Source of the DNA: Diphasiastrum complanatum
Taxonomy: Eukaryota; Streptophyta; Lycopodiopsida; Lycopodiales; Lycopodiaceae
NCBI GenBank assembly: GCA_029204225.1
Contig: CM055100.1
Location: 54,929,597-54,993,596 of the forward strand
Direction of reading: 5' to 3'
Length of the DNA stretch: 64,000 nucleotides
Made by a program: the position numbers and the translations under genes. Positions 47,751 through 61,204 of the stretch are shown here, piece after piece; position 1 is the stretch's first letter, and each line of letters begins with the position of its first letter. Below the pieces are notes generated by a model. That model did not search any database and was not told where the DNA came from. It worked only from the letters and a program-made list of their open reading frames with translations.

Positions 47751-49480
47751 CTGACATAAAACAAAAAAATCAAAACATATTAGAAGAGCTGAAAAAGTTT
47801 ATGAGAAAATAAGTAAAATTCCAGTTTTAAGCACAGCAAAGCATTAATAAATGGTTTCGTTCAAACATTGTCTGATTTTGAGCATGTTCTAATTCTCAAT
47901 TAAAGCAGCAAATATGCTTAGCTTGGAGATTATCCAGATCTGAGATGATGTAATGCATATCCAACTTCTCAAATTCAATCTTGAGAGGTCAGTGAAACTT
48001 ATAACAAAAAGTCAAAAATCCATCTTAGACCAATAACATACAACGCAAAGCATCATGTATGATCTCGACTCTCATCAATACCCAAGCATGAGCTGCTATC
48101 TGGGTTTTGAGACACTCGGAATCCTCTTGGGTAGGAAGATCTTCAAACCAAAAAGCCAAACAGAACCAGAAAAGGCAGATCTCCATGATTTCGAGGAAGA
48201 AAAATATTGATGCGGCAACTGCCCTTAAAAGCAAAAACATTTAAGTGCACAACACAGGAAATTCTTGTGCTATGTGGTATCTTCACATTTGGAATCCTAT
48301 TATTTTACAAAAAATACCTTAAAAGTAGTATGTACTAAAAAAATTTCTATGAGCACTATTTGTATGGATGGAGAATGTACTTTTGGGTTTATGGAATATG
48401 TGAAACAATGGGCACAATGTTAATCAGCTATTGCTTTATAATGGTTTATTGGAAGCATATGTTTTCACAATTGCAACTAATCACGATCCGTTGCAAAAAC
48501 GTTCCGGAACGTGCATTCCAGAACCTCAAGAATCCACGACCCGGATCACAAAAGAAAAATTCTTTTTATGGAAAAAGCCTAATGACTGACAAAAAAATCC
48601 ATAGTTTGGTTAGTGTTACATGAACTCAGAAATGATCAATCAACACATCAGAAGAAGAACGTATTGCTAAACTAGAAAGAGGCAACAATAACATTGCATA
48701 GAGGCTGGTGCTATATTGATCCGGTCAATTATAGATAGAGATACACTGCAAAACAAAAAGACGTTAGAATCAAAACAGTCAACGTTACAAGCTTACTCAA
48801 TCCAAGTAAATGGGAAGGCACCTAAGATTACAAAACTTCTGATGGTTAGGAGAAGACAAGAGAGTGCTACACGCACACACACTCTGCCTTGATGGGATGA
48901 GTCTATACGCATTCATAGAATGTTTTGGGAGCTCAAGTGAAGGATTATTGGATACCCTTTCCAAGTCACTGGATACGCTTGGAGGAGATGATTCCACGAT
49001 TCGACGCTCCCACCAATCTAGCAATCTTTCTTCTTTTGCTCAACAGTAAGGGAGATTTCTTGTATGCACGACGAGCCATAGGAGATGTTGACTTGTGCTT
49101 TAAAGTCTGTTTATAAGCACCTCTTTGTACCTATCTACACGTATTGCCTCTAACAATGAACCTAGGTGGTTGGGCATTGATTACACACTTCAATAAATTG
49201 TGCCACACTTTTTAGCAACATTGGTAAAATGGTAAGTTGCCTTTCAAACTCACCAACAATTTTCGATTGGGACTTGCTCCAAATCCAAATATACTTCCCA
49301 TTTATGCAACCACTTTTCTACAACATCGGTAGTCCTTTGGAGAAAATTGCCAAAAAAGCAAGTAGGCTTATCATCCTTATCCTCGTGATAAGGTGCTACT
49401 CGTGATAAGGTGCTAGATAGATAGGTCATACATAGGAGGATAGACACTGTGAAGGATGCGGTGGAGGATACTGAGATTGA
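47751..49480. other. 1.7 kb without a recognised gene
   Basis: Probably intron of TEB. A GTTCCGGAAC-like cluster is at 48487-48545 (ACGTTCCGGAACGTGC). Overlapping frames near 48800-49110 are unassigned. Confidence 0.5.
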
Positions 49481-52400
49481 CAACACACAATTATGTCACA
49501 AATTCAAGCATCATTCACATTGCTACCATGGTCTTCTCCATACTATCCATGTGAGCTTGCGCGAATGGACACACGACATCCAACAGTGAGTGATCAGTCC
49601 ACTTGGCATGCACGCACTCGATGACCCATGAATATTGAGTGCCTCATAGGGTACCACCCTCGTGTCAAGCCATGAATATGTTACTTGCTTGGGGCTGGCT
49701 TCTGGTCACACCAACATCCAGACAATTCCGCTTCTCTAGCAATGAGGGCCAAAGAAACTATTAAGGCCAATCTCAATAAGGTGGTAGTGAAATCAATATT
49801 GCTCCTAGCAGTTGATCAATGTGGTAACTAGCATCCCACAAAGGTGGTAAAGGTCGGGCCCCTTCAAGGCTCCTCAAATTGCGGGTGACACCATTGAATT
49901 GAGTACTTGACTACCTAATGAATAAGAAATAGCTTAACAAACTCAAATAATGTGGTAACCATGATGTGAATCAATGACATGGAAAGTTTATTGTCGGGCA
50001 TCATGTGTGATAGTCATATGTTGTTGTGCCTAGCTCCTCACCCAAAGATAACAAGCAATTAGAAATATTGTCATACAGCTCCATAGAAATGACATAGAGA
50101 CTAGCCTGTCCAATAAAATCTCCAATCTGATTATGTATGCCCCTCAACATATGACATACGAGTGCTTTGAGAAGAGCAAGAGTTAGCAAACATAAGCTCT
50201 GAATTGCCTCCTCTAGCATAGCATGGATGTGAAATAACATCCTCGTTGATAAAGAACTAGGTGCAAATATAGTGCTAAATTATCCCCATTATCACCTTCA
50301 TGTAGATGTATGGTAATAATTGATCGTTACTTGCAATCTCTTTCCAATGACATGGACTCTTACACTAAAAAAACAAAGGTTCTTGAGTATCTCCAGCATC
50401 CCCTCCAAACTATATCATGGAAAGAATGTAGGGGTAGAGCACAGTTGGAGTAACATGCCATGATGGCATAAGCAATGTAGTCTATTTGGATGTCAGAGAA
50501 GACGAAACCTGTCAATTGTTCTATTTATGTTGCAAGGAAGTTGTTGAGAATGTTGTTGATGCAGGTGTGTAAGTCTTGACTCTTGAACATGCAACATCAA
50601 ACCCCAAAGGGGCCTCCAATAAAATATAGTGTGTAAAAGTCCATACAATTTGGAGATCAAAAAAAGAAACAAGAGAGCTTTGTAAATATGTCATTGTATG
50701 CACCCATTGCACCAACTACTAACAAGTCACGACTATGAAAGACGTTGTATAAGCCATGAGGGGTCAAATCATGGCCACCCAAATAGCTTATTGAAGGGAA
50801 TGGCCACTATGATAAACAAGGGTAAAACATCCTCCATCATGTAGCTTCTAAGTTCTTAGCCATCTAAATGTAAGGCCACTAACCGTATCTTTTTGACATC
50901 AGCTCCTCTTGGCTCCAAAACATCCAAAAGCATGTCACTAGCTTAGCCAAAGAATCTTCCAACTCATTCCCAATGGGATGAACCGGAAGATATTGTGAGT
51001 TGCACATTATCCTCAAACCCTCAAACAAGAACCATCACACCACCACTCTCTAGAATTGAAACTCGACCACAAACATAAGTATATGCAACATCATGAGCAT
51101 TGTTACCAAGGGTAGCAATACAACCTATGGCATTTGTCTCATTGAAAAGTGATGCTAGTTATTCAATCAATCTCAATGCTTCACTATCAACAGAACCTGG
51201 AGGAAGAGCCGTAATAGTACATGCTATAATTGGCTAGGGTTGTGATGAGAAGCACTAAATAATAGCTTGTATGAGCACTACATATTGTCCCTCCAAGCTA
51301 AACACAATGTCAATAGTGAGTCAGTGGTTAAAAGCATTCAGTGATAGTCTATGAATCGACTAATTTGTCCCCATAGTTGATCAAATGCATATGTGATTCA
51401 AACAACGGAAAACATGGTATTATAGCTCTCTAATATCTTGCATCACAACAAATGAATTCTAAAGACAAATCGCTAAGTAGAAATAGCACTTTATTACAAA
51501 TCTATAATGGAATAGGACTATGTTGTCAATTGTAGGTATGATGAATAGTATCTCATGTGAAGTCGTCAAAGGCCTCTGGAAAGTGGATCATTGCAAGAAA
51601 AAGTCAGTTGGTGCTTAAAGGTGTAGATAAGACACTTAGTGTTAAAAATGGTTTCCAACAAGTGAATTGTTGGAGCAAAAGGAAAAATTGACCTACAAAT
51701 ACTTGTTAATAGGCAAAGTAGGTGATAAATCGTGTCGCTGAACCCAAAAAAGTACAGGTAAATTGTTGCCTTCTACAAGTAGACTCGAGAGAAGTAAACA
51801 ATAATGACGTCAAGATAGGAAATCACTTGAGGACAGATTATTAATAGAAAAAGGTCACCAATAGACTAATTGTTGACATTGTGGAGAGTTTATAGGTTGT
51901 GGATAATCTAGAATATAGTGTACCTTACCACATTCAATTCACTCCTCATCTATCAAAAATGTGGACATGTAACTCATGACAATGATCAAGTCAAGTAACT
52001 AGGTATATATGCCTCAAAATAAAGGTACCTGGTTGTCATCTGCAAGTCTTGGATTCAGATCTACAAAACTACGTCTCCGATTTGATAAGCTTCATCCCCA
52101 CCCTTCAAGCAACTATGACATTTGAGTTGTATATGTTTGTCTCTAAGCAACAACTCTATGTCTCTCATCGGCATCTCTTAATTGTTCGTGGACTAATAGT
52201 GATCGTGGGAGAATGAATTATACTTAACTACTCATTAGAAGTCAAGGATTGAGGAAAGATACTAGAGTTGGCATCCCATCGACTACTCAATTCTAGTCCT
52301 GGATAGGATTATGACCCCCCCTTGAGATCATCCAATACTTAGGTGAGGCAGCTTTGTGAGTGGGTTAAGATATGGTGGCATAAGATGCAACAACTATTCT

Positions 52401-52550
52401 CTAAGGGATGGATCCAATATGCCATGTAGACTTTCACAACTCGGGGTGAACTTGGATTGAGCTTCATGGGTCGGAGGTTATGATGTTGTCCATTTCACTA
52501 TGATGTTTGGGCTGTTACAGTAGTAGTGTCAACCAGAATTGCAAAATGAT
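49480..52550 (-). pseudogene. Decayed Gypsy-1-like element (gag and protease relics)
   Basis: The minus strand near 50990-50860 resembles gag (V-Q-L, S-G-S-S, then I-R-L-V-A-L-H-L-D-G). At 50150-50060 it reads I-G-D-F-I-G-Q-A-S-L-Y-V-I-S-M-E-L-Y-D, matching the post-protease block of Gypsy-1 (38300-38210). Stops are everywhere. Ends are not defined. Confidence 0.55.
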
Positions 52551-54850
52551 GATGTCCATTCTAGGAAATTGTCACACTAGCAATGACCAATTATAGGCAA
52601 CCAAAATTGCAAAAACTGTAAGCAAAGTAGATGAAGAAAATCATGTGGAAAAATGACCCAAAAATTGGATCTACAACGTCTTGACATCCAGGAACAAGAT
52701 TTACAAACAGTAAAATGCATTACTAGCATCATATTTGTACAAAGACAATTAATCCAATAAAAAATTTAAAAGAACACAAAAAAGGAAGAAAAACACGAAA
52801 GGCTAGAAACCAGTAGATAGGCTAAAACCAAATAGCAAAGTTCTATATATCTAATTCAAGAGGTACAAATCAAAAGAAGAGTTCTAATAAAAGAAACATA
52901 GAATCTATAAATCGCCCAAAAAGAAAATTAAAAAGTACAAAAGTGAGTTTTCAAAAACTAGAAAAGTAGGACTTTTGGCACCCCAGCTTTTGCCCACTAA
53001 AGTACCAAATTTTTCTACACAATCTTGGAGGGGCACATTATAGAGAAACCTAATGCTTCACAATCAGATTGAGTAAGAGATCATTGAGGAGAAATTGGAA
53101 TCAAGGGCTCTCTCCCCAAAAACTCAAACAAATGAGCAAATAATGTCAAGCACTCAACCAAAACAGAGATCCCCCTTGGTGCCAAAAGGTGAAAATAGCA
53201 CATCTAGCAAGGAACATCCACATAAATACAAAAAATAAAGAGAGACTATCATAAAATGTGTAAACATAGACTCGAGAACATTGATCACTAATGATAGCCC
53301 TATGTAAATAAGTAACAATCTACTAATTATAAGAGGAACGCATGCTAGAGTTCAACAAAACTTATCATAAACTACTCGGATGCTAAGAAGCTACTCTCCA
53401 AACAAAAAACTACTAATAATGAGTCTTGCATGCTAATTTATAATGTTTGAGGCCCTTCAATCTGCAAGTTAGAGCTGGAGGCCTATCAACGACCATATGA
53501 ACCACAAAGGAATCTCATAACTGTCCAACAATGAATGACGTACTCAAGGGCCCAAAGATCAGGTTCCAAAAAGCAAAATAACAATGCACCATTCCCATAT
53601 AGATATCTCTAAGCATGATAATTTCTCGATAACAGCCCTGTTGACGGAAGCCTGAATATGCAATCGAACTTTTGAAACTCCAAAAATCTTTCCTAGAAAA
53701 TACCAACTAGGCTAGGGGTTACATCACTCTAGCTCAAGTAAATAAGTAATTTGTGCCCTACAAGTACAAGTAGATAAGGCTCTATGAAAAGAATTCCACT
53801 GAAACACAGCCCAATAATGTAATACTTGACTACATGTCCATAATTGTAGTATATAAGGTGTTTGATAAGTTCCAAGATGTATTTAATAAGTTGCAAGACA
53901 CCAACAAGCCAAATAATTGCATGTTTCTCTAGAATTGTCTAGTCGACCTGTATAGAACATGCATGATGATATAAAACTCAACTCAATGCATTTGTTTGTG
54001 ACCAGTCTATAAGAAATTAAGAGACTTCAAAGTATACCAATTATGGAAAAACAATTCTTAGATTTACTTGTTCAAGTAATCATATACTGTAAACTTTGGA
54101 TCTTGTCTATCAAATATCTTGATCAATTTACCAATCTAGCCAAGACGTTACGGGTACCAAGGCATTGTTTTTAAGAAAATTAGTCTGCATATGAGGGACT
54201 AAAGAAGCACATGTCTTGCCTTTTCAGAGCATAAAGCTACGTAAGGGAGTACAAGCATTGCTTTTTTGTCACTTAGGAGCACCTGGCGTAACATCAATAT
54301 CTCTGCCACAAGGCTCTTTCCAGCACTACATCAACAACAAAAAGAAGGATAAGTTTGTCAAAATAGCCATCAAAAAACTAAAAATCATAAAACACTCCAT
54401 TTTATAGATTCTCTTCATCTCCCACAATCTTTGAGAGAAAACAAAAGAAAAAGATTAGTAATTTGAAAGAGATTAGAAATTCGAAATTATGAAAGTGAAT
54501 GAATGCCTATGAGATTAGAGGGACGAGGGTTCTTTTTGTTCAAGCTCAGTAATTTCCAAGAGGTCAATACAACGCTTGCCAACAGGACATACTTTTTCCG
54601 AAGCAATCTAGTTTATGTAACTAGCTATATTGATTCCTTCCCTATTGAGGACATTTCGTAGATGGAAGTGCCTATTTGGATTGAGTTGCCCTTCTTTCCC
54701 CTAAAGCTCACGTCTGTCTTGGAAACAATAATGGATGGCCGGGTTTTTCCAGCCAACTTCGATCCATGACCCTTTTCCACATGTCCATGCCTAGTTGGTG
54801 CACTTGCGGTACTTGTAGAACATCTTCTTTGTCTGTGGATTCGATGATTG
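52551..54850. other. 2.3 kb AT-rich, nothing recognised
   Basis: Only short chance frames. No retroelement motif, RNA gene or repeat array that I can support. Confidence 0.5.
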
Positions 54851-54854
54851 CTCT

Positions 54855-55693
54855 TTACTCTGAGTCGGCTTCTGATTTGACTTGCGTTGTTTCGAGCTTT
54901 CTTCTACTTATTCGAGCTTCTGTTTGCATAAAGGGTGTGCGAGTCTGTGTCCGAAGACCTGGAAGCTCCATTCCTTCGATTCTCTTCCTACAGCAACATA
55001 GCGATAGAGTTAGATCTGAGTGTGTCGTGAAAATCATCACCCAGTTTTCGTACGTGGATGGTAGGCTCGATAGCAGTGTCATCGCTACGTCTTGATTGTC
55101 GATGATTGATCCAACAGTAGCCATCTATTATAGGAGGTTTTTGAAATGGTTAATGTGATTTTGTAGTGAATCACCATTCGACGTTCTAAGGGAGAAGAAT
55201 CTTCTTCTGAGATGTAACTTGGAAGCTCACGTTGTACACTATGCTCAGGATCAGACTTCTTTCGATGTCTGAGCTTCAGATACGTGACTGACTTGTGTAT
55301 TTGAGATGTTGACGATGATCAGCGTGAAAGCTTTGCCATCCTTTAGCTTCCACTTGGAGATTGTTGCATTGTCTGCTTAGGTTCTGACTTCGACACTAGT
55401 GACAACATCATACAACTCTTTAGCCGTTAGCACAATTTTCGTCTTACAATTCCACAAATGGTAGCTGGATCCATCAAGCTTGTCTATGATGAGATCAACC
55501 TTGCTCTGGGAATCCATGTGGAACTTAGTCCAAGTGATAGTGATAACTATCAGTGACTTAAGAAAAGAAAATCTAGTGCTATTATCAGAACAAGAAAACG
55601 ATTAGTTTGTCGGTCAATAAAATCCGATTCTATGCGAAGCTTCTGATATCAAACAGTTGAGATCAGATAACCATTGGCTCTGATGCCATGTTG
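54855..55693 (-). pseudogene. Copia gag relic with primer site
   Basis: A minus frame 55124-54855 shows D-N-Q-D-V-A-M-T-L-L-S-S-L-P-S-T-Y-E-N-W, typical of Copia gag. Further upstream (to 55560) it is broken. The minus strand at about 55680-55692 reads TGGCATCAGAGC, a one-base variant of the tRNA-Met primer site. Confidence 0.7.
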
Positions 55694-56433
55694 GGAAAAA
55701 TTCTCTCTTGAGCTCGATAGCTCGAAATTCTGCAATGCATGCGCTACGCCTATCGAATTGCATCATCATGATGAGTCAAATGATTCGACTGCTTCTCCTC
55801 GATTCTAACTTTGAAGTCGTTAGAATCGATAGGGTCAAATACATAGACAAACACAAAATCAAATGACTATAAATTGCAAAAATGATAGATAGTTCAGACA
55901 AGTCGATAAGAGAGTAGTATCAGATAGGATTATAATTCGGAGTAGCATTCATCCACGCTGACATTAATCTAAACGCAATAAGACAATGAATTGATTCAAA
56001 AAGTAAGGAATACAAGTCAGGCGAAATGACGAGCACAAGACATTTGCGGTAGCAACCGCGTACTTGAAACTAGCTATAGTTCTATAATAGCTTCGATGAT
56101 TTGAAGATCATTCGAAAGCATATTCTGACTCTCTGTCTGAATCTAATCAATGTGATAACATCAACTGTCTGGTAATTAATTAGAATGATCATCCGATTCC
56201 GAATGCTTGTTTCCTTTATATATTTCGACTTATATTAAGCTATAGATTTAATCAGACATATGTACAAACATATAGAGACATTGAGCTTTGTTGTCTGAGG
56301 TGGATCTCGGAGGCGATCATGGCTGTACTATCCAGGTAGGCGGCAATCGTGGCTGACGCTATCTGAACAGGTGTTGATCGTGGTTGTTGTCATTGTCAAA
56401 ATGGTTGCGCGGTGTTCAAACTAGCATAAGTGA
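55694..56433 (-). other. Probable Copia 5' LTR region, cut by Gypsy-2
   Basis: It lies upstream (minus strand) of the Copia primer site. The adjacent border reads TCCCAACA, as expected for an LTR end. The outer end may continue beyond the Gypsy-2 insertion at 59888. No coding sequence. Confidence 0.45.
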
Positions 56434-56791
56434 TGTAATAGATCCTAACACCACAGTAGGGCAAACACTAACTGATCCACCCAACCTTGCCTACTCCCTG
56501 ATATAGAGTAAGCCCCTCCTAGCCCAGTGTGAGGACTGGTAGCATGCAACTCCCAAGTGTCGGCCACGTGGCACTGACGTGGCCGACTGCACGTCGGGAC
56601 CCAACTGGGGACCCTATCCTGCTGACAGGGTCCCTAGGCTGTGTTAGGCCCGCCATGGCTATGGACCGTGCTGGGGCACACTACTCACACTGTCTTGCCC
56701 TGTTGGTCATGTACGCTGGACACGACCCTGACTGTGGTATTTGACCTATCTGAGTTCCCTAGGGTTTGGTACTGGTTATGAGCTCGTAACA
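56434..56791 (-). repeat. Gypsy-2 3' LTR
   Basis: 358 bp, near identical to 59525-59882. It contains a GGCCACGTGGCACTGACGTGGCC stretch (about 56563-56585) with inverted GGCCACGT/ACGTGGCC arms, in all three LTRs of the family. Confidence 0.9.
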
Positions 56792-56802
56792 CTCCCTCCC
56801 CC

Positions 56803-57982
56803 TTAAGAACCGTCTTGGTCCTCTAAGACAAAGTCTGGAAAAATCTTGCGAAGGACGCTGCCTCTTTCCCAAGTGGCATTCTCAATAGGCTGATCATTCC
56901 ACTTAACCAGATATTCTCGGTATAGAGTATGACGAGTCTGCGTCTCTCTACTATCAAGAATCTCCTCTGGTTCATGTGGAGGTTGCTGAGGATCCAATGG
57001 GAGAACTAGAACACTGTCCCCTACCAGATTGTCTGATCTGGTTAAGGCTTTTCGTAATTGACTTACATGAAAGACTGGAAAAACCTTACTGCTGTGTGGG
57101 AGCCCTAGTTCATAAGTGACCTCGCCTAGTCTCCTACTGATGGTAAAGGGACCACAATACCTTGGAGACAACTTAGCACACACTCCTGATTTGAGGGTTT
57201 TAGAGTCAACTGGGACTCTCAAGTAGACTTTCTCACCAGTGGAGAGCTGCACATCCCGTCTGTGTGGATCTGCATAATGCCTGGCTCGATCCTGGGACTG
57301 CCTAATGCTACGCTTAGCATGTTCTATCATCTGGTTTAGGTCCTCTAAAAAGTTTCTGGCTGCTTCAACTTTTTCTTGTTTAAACCCTACAGCTGTGGGT
57401 GAGTGTGGCTGAAAAACCATACATCAGTATAAATGGGCTGTATCTCGTAGCTGAATGTTTGGTATTGTTGTAAGCAAACTCTAATATCGAGAGATACTCC
57501 TCCCAATTTGTCTGCTTCTTGCTGACGTATGCACGAAGCATATCCTCCAGCACTTGATTTACCCTCTCTGTTTGACCGTCCGTCTGTGGATGGTCGGTGG
57601 TACTCATATTAAGTTTAGTATGGAGATGATGGAATACTGCCCTACAAAAATTTCCAGTAAACTTACTGTCTCGGTCGCTGACTATGCCGGAAGGTAGACC
57701 ATACAATTTAAATAGCCCGTCTACAAACAAGCTCGTTAACTCTGGAGCTCTAACGGTTGTTTTGGTCGGAATGAAATGAGCCATTTTGGTCAGACGGTCA
57801 AATATAGCGTCATTACCCTTTTGGGTTTTAGGCAGGCCTACTATAAAATCCATGGAGATACTCTCCCATTTACCAGCTGATATTTCTAAGGGATGCAACA
57901 ACCCTCCTGCCTTTAAACGCTCTGCTTTGTTTACTTGACATTTTTGGCAACTGGTTACATACTGGTGGATGTCCTTTTTCAT
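56803..57982 (-). pseudogene. Gypsy-2 integrase and chromodomain, one frameshift
   Basis: 57982-57380: HHCC end C-Q-K-C-Q, catalytic core with S-M-D-F-I-V-G-L-P, S-D-R-D-S-K-F-T-G-N-F and T-E-R-V-N-Q-V-L-E (D, D, E). Near 57400 the frame shifts. 57420-56803 continues with V-Y-L-R-V-P-V, L-S-P-R-Y-C-G-P-F, H-V-S-Q-L-R-K and a chromodomain (E-Y-L-V-K-W-N, A-T-W-E). Chromodomain integrases tend to target heterochromatin. The single frameshift makes the enzyme inactive as written. Confidence 0.88.
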
Positions 57983-58090
57983 ACTGGGCCAGAAAAATTG
58001 CCTACGAAGAAGCTCATAGGTCTTCTGTATGCTTGGGTGTCCCGCACTAGTATTGTCATGACATTCATATAGGACCTGCTGCCTATAATC

Positions 58091-59522
58091 CTATGAATTG
58101 GGGACACATACTCTATCTCTATAGAGCAAGTACTCATCCTGAATGGAATACTGTTTCCATTTCAATCCTTGACTCAACTGACCCTCAACCACGGGGGTTT
58201 GCTTGGGTAATACAGGCTCAGAATCCTCAACCTCATCTGACGACGTATACTCGGACTCATCATCATCCTCAACGGAAGCCACCGTATTCTTGGATGAACT
58301 GGCACCAGCCCCGGGAACTGGTTCTGGAGTCTGTAACTGTCTGCTCTGGACTGAGTTCCAGATAGTAGAGAAGAATGCATCATGCTGGCATTTCCCTCTC
58401 AAGGACTCGAGTAACTCATTACGAATCTGAGTAAAACTCAGCTCGTTTATCATAGGCATTCTGCTAAGGGCATCTACTACTATATTGAATTTTCCACGTC
58501 TATATCTGATAGACATGTCAAACTCTTGCATCAACTCTGCCCAACGAGCTTTCCGACCTCTAAGCTCAGGTTGATTGCAAAGGTATCTGAGACTCTCATG
58601 GTCTGTCAGGACCTCAAAGTTGGCACCATAAAAATAATGCCTCCAAGTCTTAAAGGCATGAGCTATAGAAAAGAGTTCTTTTTCATAGGCACTGTACCTA
58701 GTCTGAGCTGGCTCGAGTTTTTTACTCTCGAACGCAACTGGTCGTCCACCCTGAGTTAGCGCAGCACCTACTGCAAAGTCGCTAGCATCTGTTTCGACCA
58801 CAAATGGCTGATTGGGGTCGACGACCTTTAAAACTGGTGCTGTAGCTAAGGCTATTTTGAGAGCATCAAAGCTCTCCTGTTGTGCGGACTCCCAAATGAA
58901 CTCCTTTTTCTTCCCCTTAAGAAGATTTGTCATGGGAACTGCTATCTGAGCATATTCCTTGACAAATCGTCTATAATATCCCGCCAAACCAAGAAAGATC
59001 TGAAGTTCCAAAATATTCTGTGGTCTCAGCCAACTGAGTATGGCTTTAACCTTATTTGGGTCCATCTTAATCCCATCTGAAGAGATAATGTGACCCAAAT
59101 ATGCTACTTCTTCAACGAAGAATTCACACTTGGATTGTTTAGCATAGAGCTTATGCTTTCTGAGCAGTCGAAACACCTTTCTGAGGTGTTTTAGATGCTC
59201 CTTCCTCGTTTTGTTGTAGACGAGGATGTCATTTAAAAATACGACTACAAACTTACCCAAGTATGGTCTGAGGACACTGTTCATCAAGGTCACCAATAGG
59301 ACTGGTGAGGCCCATGGTGAACTACTGGTCTGAATTTGGCCCTTCCCAAGATAATTTGTTAACTGCCTAGTTATTTCTTCATCCTCTATTCGGCTGACCC
59401 GATACGGAGGTTTAGAAACAGGTGTTGTACCTGGTACTAGGTTTATTAGATGATCTACCTCTCTGCTAGGTGGTAAACCATGTGGTAAATCTTCAGGAAA
59501 AACATCTTTAAATTTAGATACC
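58091..59522 (-). pseudogene. Gypsy-2 RT-RNase H with deleted palm and mutated catalytic Asp
   Basis: From F-K-D-V-F-P-E-D-L the frame passes S-S-P-W-A-S-P-V-L-L-V and jumps straight to T-L-M-N-S-V-L-R, losing about 95 residues of RT fingers and palm including the first catalytic Asp. The next motif reads V-F-L-N-D-I where F-L-D-D is expected. The thumb, RNase H (F-V-V-E-T-D-A-S, E-K-E-L, H-E-S-L, D-A-L-S-R-M) and a Glu/Asp-rich linker follow, to a stop at 58091. The frame is open but cannot encode an active RT. The apparent extension to 59575 is read-through into the LTR. Confidence 0.9.
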
Positions 59523-59524
59523 AG

Positions 59525-59882
59525 TGTAATAGATCCTAACACCACAGTAGGGCAAACACTAACTGATCCACCCAACCTTGCCTACTCCCTGATATAGAGT
59601 AAGCCCCTCCTAGCCCAGTGTGAGGACTGGTAGCATGCAACTGCCAAGTGTCGGCCACGTGGCACTGACGTGGCCGACTGCACGTCGGGACCCAACTGGG
59701 GCCCCTATCCTGCTGACAGGGTCCCTAGACTGTGTTAGGCCCGCCATGGCTATGGACCGTGCTGGGGCACACTACTCACACTGTCTTGCCCTGTTGGTCA
59801 TGTACGCTGGACACGACCCTAACTGTGGTATCTGACCTATCTGAGTTCCCTAGGGTTCGGTACTGGTTACGAACTCGTAACA
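59525..59882 (-). repeat. Gypsy-2 5' LTR
   Basis: 358 bp, with TGTTACGAG at 59882 on the minus strand and TTACA at 59525, followed by CTGGTATC (primer-site remnant). Confidence 0.9.
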
Positions 59883-60318
59883 AGTGACTAGCTTTATTTT
59901 GAGTGGTACCAAGTCAGCAGGATAGGCCCCATCGATAGTCGATACTCCTTTGATAGTTGGACCTTCCTCAATAGTTTGACTTCCTTCAATAGTTTGATTG
60001 TCCGCATAGGTACTTGTCTTCAATTCTCGCATATTTCTGCAGATTGTGCGACAATGCGAGTAAATATGCAATAACATAAATGAATCTAGATTAACAATGG
60101 GATTGTTATGGTTTAAGTTTGGATCACTTTCACCATGTATTTTGGCGCCACGCAATATTGATTTGCACCGCGCAACATTGTATTCTCTCAAAGTTTAAAT
60201 AAGCTTTCCAAGTTTGTAAAACATTATAAAAATTTGTTGTAAAGGTTTTTAACCTTGAGTAGGCCCAAAAAGTTTGTACATTGGACCCTAGAGGCAATTT
60301 CACATGCTACCAACTATA
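59883..60318. other. Flanking sequence between Gypsy-2 and the Copia LTR
   Basis: It starts with the AGTGA target duplication. It contains small direct repeats of CAATAGTTTGA (about 59970-60000). No gene. Confidence 0.6.
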
Positions 60319-61189
60319 TGTTGGAACTTTATTAATTTTTCATGTTGTAGTGGGGCGCATATTTCCTAGTAGGGAAACTTGTGGACCAAGGCAAATCATG
60401 CCAAGAATCATTGCATGAAGAGAGAAAGTGAAAACCCATGCATAGAATGTGTACGCTTGAGTCTCAGCATGTGGGACACCTATACTGACACTTGGAAGCC
60501 ATGTACATCACAAAATGATTTGTTCTAAATCTATAAAAGAGACCCTCCTCCTCTTAGTGGGCGCACTTTTGATGGAGAGATCTTTCTCACATATGCTATT
60601 GTGTTTTGCTCTCTTGTGTGGGAAAATTTCTTGCTCATTTATGTTAGTGTTATGCTATCCTAGATTGGTGTTCAATTGGATCTTGTTTCTTTCATTGTGA
60701 TCTTGCTAATGTTATGTTCTTCATGCTGGAAATTTGTGGACAGCAAGTATTCGAGATCAATTCGGCCTAATTGAAGGAGCAATATCATAGATTAATGATG
60801 CTAGAATGCTCCCTATAGCATACACTATCATTCTAGTTAATGTGGCAAGTTTCTTTCATGAGTATTATGTAATTTTCTGCTCACATCCTCTTCATCTCTT
60901 TCGCTGTCCACCATAGCTGGGCAGATCCAATTGCTTCATAAGTATGATCAATTAATTGCATGTCAACAAATTTACAATTTGCTAGCAATTTACTTTTGCA
61001 TGTACAAGTACTAGTCCATGCATGTTGCATGCATGCCTCTAGAATTTTTCAGATTGCTTTCCTGTCGCTATATTTGCTTGCATGTTGTTTGTTTTGAGCC
61101 ATTTTGAGTTGTAGAAGACCATCAAGGATTCCTAGGTTGGTAAACCTTGATTTAAAGATCCTAGCTATCTCTCTTCTCAATTTCTAACA
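60319..61189 (+). repeat. Copia 5' LTR, about 871 bp
   Basis: It begins TGTTGGAAC and ends TTTCTAACA (inverted TGTT/AACA), two bases before the primer site. The left border is set by the TG only, since the 3' LTR is not in the window. Confidence 0.65.
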
Positions 61190-61190
61190 A

Positions 61191-61202
61191 TGGTATCAGA
61201 GC
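61191..61202 (+). other. Copia primer-binding site
   Basis: TGGTATCAGAGC, the plant initiator tRNA-Met site, directly before the gag start. Confidence 0.92.
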
Positions 61203-61204
61203 TA

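Larger units (their letters stand above)
56434..59882 (-). mobile_element. Gypsy-2: complete LTR element with large internal deletions, TSD AGTGA
   Basis: Two 358-bp LTRs (56434-56791 and 59525-59882) begin TGTTACGAG and end TTACA on the minus strand, bracketed by AGTGA at 56429-56433 and 59883-59887. Only 2.7 kb lies between. Gag, protease and the first half of RT are missing. The primer-site start TGGTATC runs straight into pol. The two LTRs differ at about eight positions, so insertion was not very recent. Confidence 0.9.

Noticed and set aside
56529-56744. Conserved small frame in the Gypsy-2 LTRs (also 59620-59835)
   Set aside because: It is repeated because the LTRs are repeats; it is antisense to the element and has no known product.
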